A DNA stretch of 64,000 nt from Parabacteroides sp. PF5-6 (lineage in GTDB: Bacteria > Bacteroidota > Bacteroidia > Bacteroidales > Tannerellaceae), in assembly GCF_029504695.1 (NCBI RefSeq), contig NZ_JAQFIN010000002.1, forward strand, positions 372,001 to 436,000, in the 5' to 3' direction. Each line of letters opens with the position of its first letter. Within the stretch, counting starts at the first letter, position 1. The notes under the pieces are model-generated. The model was not told where the DNA came from and made no database searches. It worked only from the letters and a program-made list of their open reading frames with translations. Below are positions 35,645 to 44,513 of the stretch, piece by piece. The position numbers were made by a program, and so were the translations under genes.

Positions 35645-36405
35645 ATGCAATTATTATAGAAGATGAAACGGCAGCAGTAAACAACCTGAAATCGCTCTTG
35701 TCAAAGAATCCGGTCACACCCATACAGGTCATTGCCGAACTGGAAAGCATCGAAGAGTCTGTCGCCTATTTTCATAAAGAGGGGACGCCGGATATTATCT
35801 TTATGGATATCCACCTGGCCGACGGTAGCGCGTTCAAGATCTTCGAACAGGTAGAAGTCAAAGCCCCGGTGATCTTCACAACCGCCTATGATGATTACGC
35901 CTTACAGGCCTTCCAGGTAAGCAGCATCGACTACCTGTTAAAACCCATCACGTCGGATTCGCTCGAGCGGGCACTCAACAAACTGAAACTCTTCAGCCAG
36001 GACGAACGCAACGCACATATCCGGCAAACCAACCAAACCATACAGGAACGCCATATCCTGAAAGTATTATTGATCAAAAAAGGAGACAAGTTCTATCCCG
36101 TGCAGGTAGCTGACGCGTTGTATTTCTACACCAACAAAGAGAAAGTCACCACCTTCACCACCGACGGCAAAGAGCATCCGGTGGAACAAACGCTGGATCA
36201 ACTGACCGAGCGCCTGGACGAGCAACAGTTCTTCCGGGCCAACCGGCAATTTATCATCTCCCGTCATGCCATTGCCGATATCGAATATTGGTTTGGCAGC
36301 CGCCTGGCGGTCAACCTGATCGTTCCCGCACCCGAGCGGATCATTATCAGTAAAGCAAAGACTTCCGGCTTCAAAAAGTGGCTTACACTGGAAGATAATT
36401 TCTAA
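35641..36405 (+). CDS. LytTR-family response regulator
   Basis: A 254-residue regulator with an N-terminal receiver (acceptor D56 in IFMDIHL, switch threonine in FTTAYDDYA, lysine in DYLLKPI) and a C-terminal LytTR DNA-binding domain (about 145-250, KGDKFYPVQVADALYFYTNK, FFRANRQFIIS). It receives phosphate from the kinase encoded just upstream. Targets are not obvious. LytTR proteins bind direct repeats, and I did not find a convincing pair near neighbouring promoters. Confidence 0.93.
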   Translation: MNAIIIEDETAAVNNLKSLLSKNPVTPIQVIAELESIEESVAYFHKEGTPDIIFMDIHLADGSAFKIFEQVEVKAPVIFTTAYDDYALQAFQVSSIDYLLKPITSDSLERALNKLKLFSQDERNAHIRQTNQTIQERHILKVLLIKKGDKFYPVQVADALYFYTNKEKVTTFTTDGKEHPVEQTLDQLTERLDEQQFFRANRQFIISRHAIADIEYWFGSRLAVNLIVPAPERIIISKAKTSGFKKWLTLEDNF

Positions 36406-36526
36406 TCATTTCGCCGTTTCGATAGGGCGTTTCAACCCCGAATGTTGACTTTTGACCGGGAGTTAACGTTTTTATGCAGAATAAATCAGCTCTTTTGTAC
36501 TGTAATCAAAAAAAATAATTCAGAGT

Positions 36527-36964
36527 ATGTTGAGAAGTATCAGTTTAAGAGAAGATGCTGTGATGTTGAATTCCCTGGCCGGTTATTTTGAGAAGTTGGA
36601 CAGGACATTGGCAGAGGTGAGTGAAGTGCTCAACAAAGGCACGAACGAACAAGTGCTTTTTGTGAAAGACGGAGGTAAGATTATCTCCATCCGCAGAGAA
36701 GAGATCCTTTACCTGGAAGGGTATGGAGATTATGTAAAGATACACCGTGCCGAGGGGAGAGCGCTCCTGTCGCAGGTGAGTCTGCGGAAATTTGAAGAGA
36801 TCCTGTGCGGGGATGATTTTTGCAGGGTACACCGGTCGTATATCGTGGCCATCTCAAAAATCAATTACATTGAGAAGAAACGCATACGTATCGGTGGGGC
36901 TTTATTGCCGATCAGTGATTCTTATTTCTCCTCGTTGATGGGGAAATTGATGTTACAAGATTAA
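36527..36964 (+). CDS. Stand-alone LytTR DNA-binding protein
   Basis: A 145-residue protein with a short N-terminal helix and one LytTR domain (about 42-140: LFVKDGGKIISIRREEILYL, DYVKIHRAEGRALLS, FCRVHRSYIVAISKI). There is no receiver domain, so it is not phosphorylated by the upstream kinase in the classical way. Its last four bases overlap the end of the convergent outer-membrane protein gene. The adjacent DUF4270/kelch module is its likeliest target by position. Confidence 0.88.
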   Translation: MLRSISLREDAVMLNSLAGYFEKLDRTLAEVSEVLNKGTNEQVLFVKDGGKIISIRREEILYLEGYGDYVKIHRAEGRALLSQVSLRKFEEILCGDDFCRVHRSYIVAISKINYIEKKRIRIGGALLPISDSYFSSLMGKLMLQD

Positions 36965-38172
36965 AGCTTTATCTTGCGGAAATGCTCTTCGATAGAGAAA
37001 GAGAGGGTCATCCCGATCACACTCCGTTGAAAAGCATTTCCGGAATATTGTGTATGTTCATAGTAGAATGCCGTATTGAGTAGTCCGTTCATGACCGGGA
37101 AGGCCAATCCGGCACTCACCCGCCAGTTCAATCCCGACTTTCCGCTGATCTGCATATAAGGGGTAGAGAGATTGAATCCGAGTTTATAATGCATCTTTTG
37201 CACATACGACCGGGAGTAGGTCTCAATAGCGGAAGGGAAATAACAGATCCCGGTGCGCAGCTCGTGCGTATCCTTAAACTTGACCGTTCCGTTATCCGAA
37301 CCGACCACACTGTATTGGCGGAAAGTATAGTCCAGGGCGTAAGTCAGGGTACGATGTTGCAGCGACAGACCACCGCCCAGGTACATGGGCACATACTGTG
37401 TGATGCTTCGCTCTTTCTCTTGCGACGTGCCCGACGACGAGGTAATGGTTGTCGTCCGGTTGAACGACAACTTTTGCTTCATGCCGTAGACTGTTCCCAA
37501 CGACAGGTGGGTATGTTTCCCCAACAGCCGGTGATACTGCAAACCGAAGTCGGCATAAAAAGTCCGCGCATCCAAATCCTGTTGATAGTAGATACTGGAT
37601 TGGGTTTCTTTCTGCGTGATAGAGCCAAACAGATAATGTACGTTTGCCCCGATGGAGAGATTGAAAGGCAATAAGAGCGCATTCGAAAGGCTTGCTTTCG
37701 ACAAGCCTCCGCTCCCTTCAAACGTACTGCTGACGGTCTCTCCGGCAGTTCCCTCCAATGCCTGGTCGCTCTTAAAGTAATAACCCACCGAACTATACGG
37801 CGTAATACCTACAGCCAGATACCAGGGCCTCATGATGCGCCCGCCGAGTACAAGGCCCGAGAAGTTGCCGGTAAAAGCATTGTTCTTATCCCCTTTCGAA
37901 CGGTAATTCTCATTCCGGGCAAAGACGGAGATATCCATCATCAATTTGCAACTATCCATACCGGTCAGCCCCGCCGGATTATCGATATTGATCAATGAAA
38001 GACCCCGCATCCCGTAGGAGACTCCGCCCATACCCACATTCTGCCCATTCAGTCCCTGACTGATCTCCCCCACGCCAAACATAGAGTAGGGCGAAGAGGT
38101 CATCACGTTCTGAGCCGATACGGAAAGAGCCATTCCTGATAAAAGACAACATACGGATTTAATATGTTTCAT
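36961..38172 (-). CDS. FadL/OmpP1-like outer-membrane beta-barrel protein
   Basis: A 403-residue protein, start MKHIKSVCCL, with a signal peptide ending LSVSAQ. The N-terminus (SSPYSMFGVGEISQ, GMGGVSYGMRG, NIDNPAGLT) is typical of the PorV/OmpP1-like group in Bacteroidetes. Later strands such as YLAVGITPYSSVGYYF and LGLQYHRLLGKHTHLSLG-like segments fit a 14-stranded barrel. I start inside a longer frame because this start gives a clean signal peptide and a 14-base overlap with the upstream DUF4270 gene, so the two are translated together. Confidence 0.8.
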   Translation of the reverse strand: MKHIKSVCCLLSGMALSVSAQNVMTSSPYSMFGVGEISQGLNGQNVGMGGVSYGMRGLSLINIDNPAGLTGMDSCKLMMDISVFARNENYRSKGDKNNAFTGNFSGLVLGGRIMRPWYLAVGITPYSSVGYYFKSDQALEGTAGETVSSTFEGSGGLSKASLSNALLLPFNLSIGANVHYLFGSITQKETQSSIYYQQDLDARTFYADFGLQYHRLLGKHTHLSLGTVYGMKQKLSFNRTTTITSSSGTSQEKERSITQYVPMYLGGGLSLQHRTLTYALDYTFRQYSVVGSDNGTVKFKDTHELRTGICYFPSAIETYSRSYVQKMHYKLGFNLSTPYMQISGKSGLNWRVSAGLAFPVMNGLLNTAFYYEHTQYSGNAFQRSVIGMTLSFSIEEHFRKIKL

Positions 38173-39469
38173 AGATCGAATAAGTAAGTTGTAAAACAAT
38201 AGGCTTCTTTCCCTTCTGATCATATATCGTCAGGTTTTTGACTGTCGAGGTATAGTCGGTCGCATCGAAAACCAGTTGCAGCTTATGTTTATTTTGCCCC
38301 AGCGTGCCGAGCTCGTCTTGCATGAAACTGGTCACATCAAAATAATAACAGGTATTCTCCCAAAAGAGCTCGTCTTCCACCAGGGTGCCCGACTGTACTT
38401 CTTCACCCAGGTAATCCTTTACGGCATCGGTCACCACATTGTTCTCATCGGCGATATAAAGATAGGTACTGTCCGGAAGCAGATTGTATCCCCCATAGGT
38501 ATCGAAGTCGGGATAGACTTGCAGGATGGCCTGCTGTATATCGACCCGCTCACCCATTTGCAGAATCTCGTTCAAATGCGGAAACTCAAGCGTAGTGTAC
38601 CAGCCTATGCCTGCCATAAGAAGTCCTTTGTTTTCCATATCCTCCGAAGGGATCACTGTCTGGGAAGGGTCCAATGGGGTTTGGCTGTAATCCTGCTCCA
38701 GGTGATTGAATTGCGTACTGGTCTTGGGCGTAAACATCAGTTCATGTGCCGTCTCAAACGCATCCATCTCATGGTAGCGCAAGGTCAGGGTCGCAAATGT
38801 ATCTCTGACCGCATACGCGATGATGGAATGGTTAGAGCCGGTTTCCGGTATCAGGGTGATGCCCCGGAAATAGTCTTCAAACCAATCGGTTTCGGTCACG
38901 AACGGGTCGCGGGCATGGAACCGGGTGAGCAGGTCTTCCCCCAGTGTGTCAGACAGGCGAATCTCAAAACGGGAGGTGTCACCCGGTTCCGGTTTATATT
39001 CATACGAGCCGATGGGCTCCGGATCATAGCTGAACTTATCTTTATTGTACAAGTAGCCATTATCATGCAAGACTACCTTCTCAGTCAACAGATGCACATT
39101 GAAACGCAAAGCTTTGGTTGTATCACCCAGGAAGTAACCGCTGTGCGAAAGGGTCAACACCAGCGAATCCAATGCCACCGTGGATTCGGCATCCGTCCCA
39201 TAGGAAGGACATTCGTAAGCGATATAACTCTGTGCAAGGGTGGTGCCCCATAACGCATGGGTATATTCTCCCAATAAGAGGATAGACTGGCCGGATGTCT
39301 CGAGCGAGTCGATCCGCATGGTAGAGACCAATACCGTACTGGTATCCGTCGTGACATTACGAAAAACGGAGTCGACCAGATGATCGCCATAGTTATTTTC
39401 TGTGTCGTAGCAGGAGCAAATCAAACAGAGGATAACCGACATTAGGAATAAAGAAAAAGATTTATTCAT
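38159..39469 (-). CDS. DUF4270-domain lipoprotein
   Basis: A 436-residue lipoprotein (lipobox in LCLICSC) with a DUF4270 domain across most of its length (DSLVLTLSHSGYFLGDTTKA, RFEIRLSDTLGEDLLTRFH, FRGITLIPETGSN, DSTYLYIADENNV, YYFDVTSFMQDEL). The family is Bacteroidetes-specific and uncharacterised. The gene is divergent from the kelch gene and leads a two-gene unit with the FadL-like barrel, so the products may act together at the cell surface. That is inferred from position only. Confidence 0.85.
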   Translation of the reverse strand: MNKSFSLFLMSVILCLICSCYDTENNYGDHLVDSVFRNVTTDTSTVLVSTMRIDSLETSGQSILLLGEYTHALWGTTLAQSYIAYECPSYGTDAESTVALDSLVLTLSHSGYFLGDTTKALRFNVHLLTEKVVLHDNGYLYNKDKFSYDPEPIGSYEYKPEPGDTSRFEIRLSDTLGEDLLTRFHARDPFVTETDWFEDYFRGITLIPETGSNHSIIAYAVRDTFATLTLRYHEMDAFETAHELMFTPKTSTQFNHLEQDYSQTPLDPSQTVIPSEDMENKGLLMAGIGWYTTLEFPHLNEILQMGERVDIQQAILQVYPDFDTYGGYNLLPDSTYLYIADENNVVTDAVKDYLGEEVQSGTLVEDELFWENTCYYFDVTSFMQDELGTLGQNKHKLQLVFDATDYTSTVKNLTIYDQKGKKPIVLQLTYSIYETY

Positions 39470-39578
39470 CGATTTTTATTTTTGGGCAAAAGAATAAATT
39501 CCATTCTGTCCCGGCAAAAACAAACTGCCAACACCCGGTTTAGGTCGTTGAAAGGCAAAGAAAACAGGGTAAGAACAT

Positions 39579-39635
39579 CTTCCGGTAGAGTATCAGAGCC
39601 TTACCTCGATAAGCGACGGTTTCACCGACCGGAAG
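39579..39635. other. Nested inverted repeat between the DUF4270 and kelch genes
   Basis: Outer arms CTTCCGGT (39579-39586) and ACCGGAAG (39628-39635) enclose a small CGGT-TTC-ACCG stem (39617-39627). A -7-like box TAGATTTG (39651-39658, no clear -33) follows and faces the kelch gene. It could be an operator-like structure upstream of that promoter. Confidence 0.4.
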
Positions 39636-39707
39636 TCTCCATTGAGCGATTAGATTTGCAGGAGAAGTCCGGCACCTGTTCTTTTGCGGCAAAAATGATT
39701 GTAAATT

Positions 39708-40706
39708 ATGAAAGGTAAAAAATGGTATTTGTCTTTATTTTTGTCACTCCCGTTGGTCATCTGTTCCTGTAGTGATGAAGATGATGAGTATGATGGGAAA
39801 TGGCATAAGAGGTCGGATTTCGATGGTAAGGCCCGCCGGAGCGCATCCGGATTCACGATCGGCAACAAAGGATATGTAGTCGGGGGATACGACGGAACAA
39901 ACCCCTTGACCGACGTATGGGCATACGATATCGACCGCGACGCCTGGACGCAGAAAGCCCATTTCCCCGGCGAAGCACGGCATTCGGCAGATGCTTTCAC
40001 CATCAACGACAAAGGGTATTATGGTACCGGCTACTATAGCTCGACCTATTATAATGACTTCTGGGAATACGATCCGGCGACGAACAACTGGACACAAAAA
40101 GCCAGTTTCCCGGGCTCCGGACGTTACGGTTCCGTCTCTTTTACGGTTGGAGGAAAAGGCTTTATGGGAGGCGGATATGACGGCAATTACCTCAAGGACT
40201 TCTATGCCTACAACCCCTCGGCGGATAGTTGGACACAGATCGTCAGCATCGGAGGCTCCAAACGCATGGGTGCAAATAGCTTCGTGATCAACGATATCGC
40301 CTATGTGGTAGGCGGCGAGAATAACGGATCGTATGTCACCGACTTCTGGAAATACGATGCTCAGGCCGACAGCTGGACCGAATTGCGCGAGATAAAAGAT
40401 GATTCGGACGAGGACTATGACGACGAATACGATATCGCCCGGAAATACGGCAATACGTTCGTGATCGACGATGTAGCCTATTACTGCTGCGGCGATGTGG
40501 GATCGCTCCGAAGCAACGTCTGGAAATACTACCCGAATCTCGACCTCTGGGATCATGTGCGGGCTTTCAAAGGATCAGCGCGGACGGAAGCCGTCAGTTT
40601 CTCTACGGGAGAAAGAGGTTTTGTGGTGACCGGGCGAAGCGGAACCTCCTGCTTTGATGATGTTTGGGAACTCAAGCCTTATGAATATGACGATGATGAA
40701 TATTAA
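39708..40706 (+). CDS. Kelch-repeat lipoprotein
   Basis: A 332-residue lipoprotein (lipobox region LPLVICSCS) followed by about six kelch motifs of roughly 47 residues. Each has G-x-G-Y-V-x-G-G-x-x-G then D-x-W-x-Y-D-x-x-x-x-x-W-T-Q-x (for example GNKGYVVGGYDGTNPLTDVW and DAWTQKAHFPGEARHSA). They should form a beta-propeller. A stretch rich in D, E and Y (about 229-245, DDSDEDYDDEYD) is inserted in one blade and the C-terminus is also acidic. The gene precedes and overlaps DUF4907. Confidence 0.9.
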   Translation: MKGKKWYLSLFLSLPLVICSCSDEDDEYDGKWHKRSDFDGKARRSASGFTIGNKGYVVGGYDGTNPLTDVWAYDIDRDAWTQKAHFPGEARHSADAFTINDKGYYGTGYYSSTYYNDFWEYDPATNNWTQKASFPGSGRYGSVSFTVGGKGFMGGGYDGNYLKDFYAYNPSADSWTQIVSIGGSKRMGANSFVINDIAYVVGGENNGSYVTDFWKYDAQADSWTELREIKDDSDEDYDDEYDIARKYGNTFVIDDVAYYCCGDVGSLRSNVWKYYPNLDLWDHVRAFKGSARTEAVSFSTGERGFVVTGRSGTSCFDDVWELKPYEYDDDEY

Positions 40707-41040
40707 ATCCGGAAGAAAGAAATGGGGCATACTGTTCGTACTGTCCCTGTTTTCTTTTTCCCTGATCTACTACCGCACCACCCCACCCCCGAAGCGGGCG
40801 GAATTGGAAGTGTTCGAGACCGCCGACGGGTGGGGCTATCAGATACGGGTCGATTCGAAAGTCCTGATCTATCAACCCACTATCCCCGCCCTATCGTCCA
40901 ACCGGTCTTTCCCTAATGAGGATAGCGCCCGCGAGACCGGCCTACTTGTTATGAAAAAAGTAAAGGCCGGAAAAGAGTTCAGTGTCACGGAAGAAGAGGT
41001 GAACCGTATATTGGCTCAAACCTGTCCATCCGGGATCTGA
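40681..41040 (+). CDS. DUF4907-domain membrane-anchored protein
   Basis: A 119-residue protein with one membrane segment or signal (WGILFVLSLFSFSLIYY) and a DUF4907 domain (ELEVFETADGWGYQIRVDSK, IYQPTIPALS, FPNEDSARETGLLVMKKV). In this family a motif with IxQPxIPA and F-x-x-x-x-x-A is conserved; function is unknown. The true start is uncertain: ATGs at 40681, 40687, 40693 and 40696 are all in frame and all lie within the end of the kelch gene, so the two are coupled in translation. Confidence 0.8.
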   Translation: MNMTMMNIKSGRKKWGILFVLSLFSFSLIYYRTTPPPKRAELEVFETADGWGYQIRVDSKVLIYQPTIPALSSNRSFPNEDSARETGLLVMKKVKAGKEFSVTEEEVNRILAQTCPSGI

Positions 41041-41084
41041 CTCTAAACCCGCCTTTCACTACCTGACAAAGTCATTTGATCCTT

Positions 41085-43604
41085 CTAGCGCAGGACCGCT
41101 TCGAAGCGATTGTCGATCGTGGCGGTCACGCCGGCTTTGCCTTGCGCGTCGTGACGGATGATGATCATTGCCAGTCCGTTGAATAGCTTGCGCTGCGGCA
41201 GGTAATCAGGTTCATGGCTCGATGGGTTACCGTTGGCTACGCCGACAAACTCGCCGCCGGTCACCGTGAACTTCACCTCTTCGTTGCAGTTCTCACACAA
41301 CAGGCCGTTCTTATCGTAGGCAGCGACCTTGACCAATGTCATTTCTTTGCCCTGCCAAACGGTCTCCAACCGCAGTTCGGCGATCGTTCCGAAGGTCTTG
41401 CGGACCGATTCGGCTACCGCTTTGCCCCGGTTGTAGGCGACCAACTTGATTTCTCCCGGCTGATAGATTACTTCCCATTTGCCGATGTCGCCCCGGTTGT
41501 TTTTCTTCTTGCCCTGGGAAACGTTATTGACGAAAAGCTCCACTTCTTCGCAGTTGCTGTAGGTCTCTACCTTGATCTTTTGTCCCTCTTTACCGGGGAA
41601 CGTCCAATAGGGCAGGACATGCGCCAGAGGCTCATCGCTCCAGACGCCTTTCCAGTAGTAGAACGCATCTTTTTCAAAGCCGCACATATCCATCGCCCCG
41701 AAGTTGGCACCGATCTGTGGCCAGTACGTAGGCGAAGGCTCGCCGCGGTAGTCGAAAGCCGTCCAGAGGAAGAGACCACCCAGCTGGGGCACGTCGACCC
41801 GGTTGTGCTTCCAGGCATATTCCAATGAGCCGTGGCTGGTCATGCCGCCGAAGGTGCCTTTGTCGACATCTTTCTCTTCATCTTTCGCCATGATGGCCCA
41901 CATATACGATCCGCTGTCGTAAGCCGAGCACCAGCCTTGCTTCAGATCGTCGATGTAGACGCCGCGCGTCGACAGGAAGCTGGCATCTTCCGTGCCCATC
42001 ACCCGGATACCGGGGATATTGCGCACGTGCATAGCGGCATCCTGATCGTCATAGTTGAAGCCGGCGACATCGGGGATGGTCACATATTCCGGATCTTCCT
42101 TGGCAGCCATGCCCGCCATGGTAATCATGCGCGTCGGATCCATGTGTTTGACCAGGTCCTTGATTCGTCTCAGGATCGCTTTGCCTTGTTTGGTGGGCGT
42201 GATCATCTCTTCGTTTTCCAGGCAGTACATAAAGACCGAAGGGTGGTTGCGGCTGGAGACCACCAGGTCGCGTAGGTCGGCAAGGGTGACGGGGTTGACC
42301 ATAAAGTTCCGGTTCTCATTCAACACCAGAATGCCTTCGCGGTCGCAAATGTCCAGAAACGCGCGGGTGGCGGGGTGGTGTGACGAGCGATAGGCGTTGA
42401 CACCCATATCTTTCAGGCGCTTCACCTTATACTCCATAATGTCTTCGGTCAGAGCAATGCCTACACCGGCGAAATCCTGGTGCTCACAGACACCTTTCAG
42501 TTCGACCCAGCGCCCGTTCAGGAACAAGCCCTCCTGGGTGTACTCGATCGTACGCAGGCCGAAGCGGGTCTGCATCTCCTCTTCCGTCGTTCCGTCGCAT
42601 ACGATGCGCACCTGGGCGGTGTACAGGTTGGGCTGATCCAGATCCCAGAGGACGGGCTGGTCCAGATGGATCTTGTGGGCGAAGTTTTCTTCGGCCAAGG
42701 CCGGGATCGTGAAATCTTTATTGCCTTTCTCTACGGATTTCCCCTGCGGATCGAGTATCTCATAATATAGGGTGAACGATTTGTCTTCCGGGTAGTTATT
42801 AATCAGTTCGGAGATCAATTCCAGGTCGAATGTCCGGTTGGCTGCCGGATTGATCTTGGCAAAGATACCCTCTCTCTTGAATCCGAGCGTGCCATGAACG
42901 GCCATCCAGACGTTGCGGTAGATACCGGCACCGTCGTACCACCAACCTTCGCGGCCTTTCGAGGCGGTCTTGACCAGTATCACGTTCTGGTCGGAGCCAT
43001 ATTCCAGATACTCGGTCACATCAAAGTCAAAACCAGTATAACCCGAGTAATGATTGCCGATATAATGCCCGTTGATCCAGATATCGCAGTCGTGCATCAC
43101 ACCTTCAAACTCGATACTGACCCTTTTCCCTTCGGCCTCGGCGGGCACGGTGAGTTGTTTGCGGTAATACCCCACGTTATCGGGCAGATAGCCGTTGCCT
43201 GCCGGGGTATCCATATTGAATCCCGCCGGCATGTTAGCCGGAGCCTGGTAAGGCTGGCGAAACATCCAGTCGTGCGGCAGGTCAACCTTCTCCCAACCCG
43301 CGGAAAGGGTCGGCACCACGTTATAAAAACTATAAAGGAACTCAGGATCTCCGCCTATGATCTGGGCAAATATGCCCGGAGGCGTCAACCGCACGCCCTC
43401 GGCACGCGTAAGGATAGAGGCTCCTCCGGTGAATCCGGCCTTTGTAGTCAACTTCTTGGGAATCTCTTGTGCGGGCAGTTCGCCCAGATGGAATTGCCAG
43501 TCGGCATTCAGTAATGTTTTCATGTCTCTTTCGTTTGTCGCATTCACAGATGGGCATAACAGGAGTATCCCCGCTACGATGGATAAAATGGCGTGCTTTC
43601 TCAT
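41085..43604 (-). CDS. Glycoside hydrolase family 2 enzyme (beta-galactosidase-like)
   Basis: An 839-residue secreted GH2 enzyme: signal peptide (ILSIVAGILLLCPSVNA), sugar-binding jelly-roll domain (VDLPHDWMF, FEGVMHDCDIWINGHYIG), Ig-like domain, and a TIM barrel with KGVCEHQDFAGVG and RSSHHPATRAFLDICDREGI. The C-terminal DUF4982 and Ig-like domains follow. The acid/base motif reads MYCLENEEMI where WSxGNE is usual: the Asn-Glu pair is kept but the residues before it differ. The nucleophile motif is probably VMGTEDAS. Substrate could be a beta-galactoside or another beta-glycoside. It stands alone without a SusC/D pair. A TAGGTTTG -7 box (43637-43644, minus) lies upstream. Confidence 0.9.
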   Translation of the reverse strand: MRKHAILSIVAGILLLCPSVNATNERDMKTLLNADWQFHLGELPAQEIPKKLTTKAGFTGGASILTRAEGVRLTPPGIFAQIIGGDPEFLYSFYNVVPTLSAGWEKVDLPHDWMFRQPYQAPANMPAGFNMDTPAGNGYLPDNVGYYRKQLTVPAEAEGKRVSIEFEGVMHDCDIWINGHYIGNHYSGYTGFDFDVTEYLEYGSDQNVILVKTASKGREGWWYDGAGIYRNVWMAVHGTLGFKREGIFAKINPAANRTFDLELISELINNYPEDKSFTLYYEILDPQGKSVEKGNKDFTIPALAEENFAHKIHLDQPVLWDLDQPNLYTAQVRIVCDGTTEEEMQTRFGLRTIEYTQEGLFLNGRWVELKGVCEHQDFAGVGIALTEDIMEYKVKRLKDMGVNAYRSSHHPATRAFLDICDREGILVLNENRNFMVNPVTLADLRDLVVSSRNHPSVFMYCLENEEMITPTKQGKAILRRIKDLVKHMDPTRMITMAGMAAKEDPEYVTIPDVAGFNYDDQDAAMHVRNIPGIRVMGTEDASFLSTRGVYIDDLKQGWCSAYDSGSYMWAIMAKDEEKDVDKGTFGGMTSHGSLEYAWKHNRVDVPQLGGLFLWTAFDYRGEPSPTYWPQIGANFGAMDMCGFEKDAFYYWKGVWSDEPLAHVLPYWTFPGKEGQKIKVETYSNCEEVELFVNNVSQGKKKNNRGDIGKWEVIYQPGEIKLVAYNRGKAVAESVRKTFGTIAELRLETVWQGKEMTLVKVAAYDKNGLLCENCNEEVKFTVTGGEFVGVANGNPSSHEPDYLPQRKLFNGLAMIIIRHDAQGKAGVTATIDNRFEAVLR

Positions 43605-43732
43605 GGTTCTCGAAGTATTAAATTATTTAGTCTGGACAAACCTACGAAAAAAGAAGGGAATAGAAGCGTCTGGTTTGCATTGTTTTTGGTGGAAAATGAA
43701 AAAGACCTACTGCCGGGTGGTATATCGAACAT

Positions 43733-44080
43733 TCACAGTCCAAGGCTTTTCATTACTTCTTCACGCGTAACATACTCGCCAGTCTCTTCTGCAACAATAC
43801 AACGCCCGAGAAGGTAATCTTCTTCTTTCTCTTTCGAACCGAAATGCAACAGATATTCAGGATCGAACCCGATCTCTCCTGCCCATTCGATAGTAAAAGG
43901 GTCGAGGCTGAACTGCCGGAAGTAATTTTGATCCTTCAATTTAGCCAACAATCCGCGACCATCGGATATAAGGGGGGCAAAATCAATAACCTTCTCGATG
44001 CCATTGCTGAAAGTAGCCTTGATTTTATATTCGCCTGCATAATCGGCGTGGGTAATGGTGATGATGTCTTGCGTATCCAT
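43733..44080 (-). CDS. DUF2442-domain protein
   Basis: A 115-residue cytoplasmic protein with a DUF2442 domain in the first half (ITHADYAGEYKIKATFSNGI, KVIDFAPLI, FRQFSLDPFTIEWAGEIGFD) and a short tail with YLLGRCIVAEETG. DUF2442 and DUF4160 proteins are often encoded together. The pair has the size and layout of a toxin-antitoxin unit, but its activity is not established. It starts ten bases after the DUF4160 gene. Confidence 0.85.
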   Translation of the reverse strand: MDTQDIITITHADYAGEYKIKATFSNGIEKVIDFAPLISDGRGLLAKLKDQNYFRQFSLDPFTIEWAGEIGFDPEYLLHFGSKEKEEDYLLGRCIVAEETGEYVTREEVMKSLGL

Positions 44081-44090
44081 AATGTTTTTT

Positions 44091-44348
44091 CTATTCTAAG
44101 GGTGCTATTCTATCAGGGGCCTCAAACCGGCTGAGTTTCTCCCAATTATTCAATAATTCCGGTTTATGCAAGTCGAGCCATTCGTACACCAGCGTCAGTG
44201 CGCGTCGTGGGAATGTTCCACGTATAACTCCATTTTCAATATTGATAACGGCTTTATAATTCTGATACCATACATGTATATGTGGAGGATTGTGCTCGTT
44301 TATATACATATAGATAACTATCCCGTAGAAGCGACTGATTTCAGGCAT
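44091..44348 (-). CDS. DUF4160-domain protein
   Basis: An 85-residue protein matching DUF4160 along its length: PEISRFYGIVIYMYINEHNP, PHIHVWYQNYKAVINIENG and LVYEWLDLHKPELLNNWEKL. It is the first gene of the pair with DUF2442. The conserved P-H-I-H-V and acidic/His residues suggest a small catalytic or metal site, but no function is known. A TATCTTTG box (44371-44378, minus) lies 23 bases upstream. Confidence 0.87.
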   Translation of the reverse strand: MPEISRFYGIVIYMYINEHNPPHIHVWYQNYKAVINIENGVIRGTFPRRALTLVYEWLDLHKPELLNNWEKLSRFEAPDRIAPLE

Positions 44349-44451
44349 AATCTTTCTTCTTTTTCCTTTACAAAGATAATAATATCCTGTGTGTAAACCA
44401 ATATGCTGAAGAAGGTCTATTGAAAATTACATTAATTACACCACTTTTGTA

Positions 44452-44482
44452 TTTGTCTTTGGGGGAATTATGTTTACATTTG
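44452..44482 (+). promoter_or_regulatory. Bacteroidetes-type promoter of the 1094-residue protein gene
   Basis: TTTG (44452-44455), 19 bases, TACATTTG (44475-44482), with the ATG 31 bases further on. Confidence 0.75.
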
Positions 44483-44513
44483 CTCGATAAGTGTAATACA
44501 TATATTTAATGCC

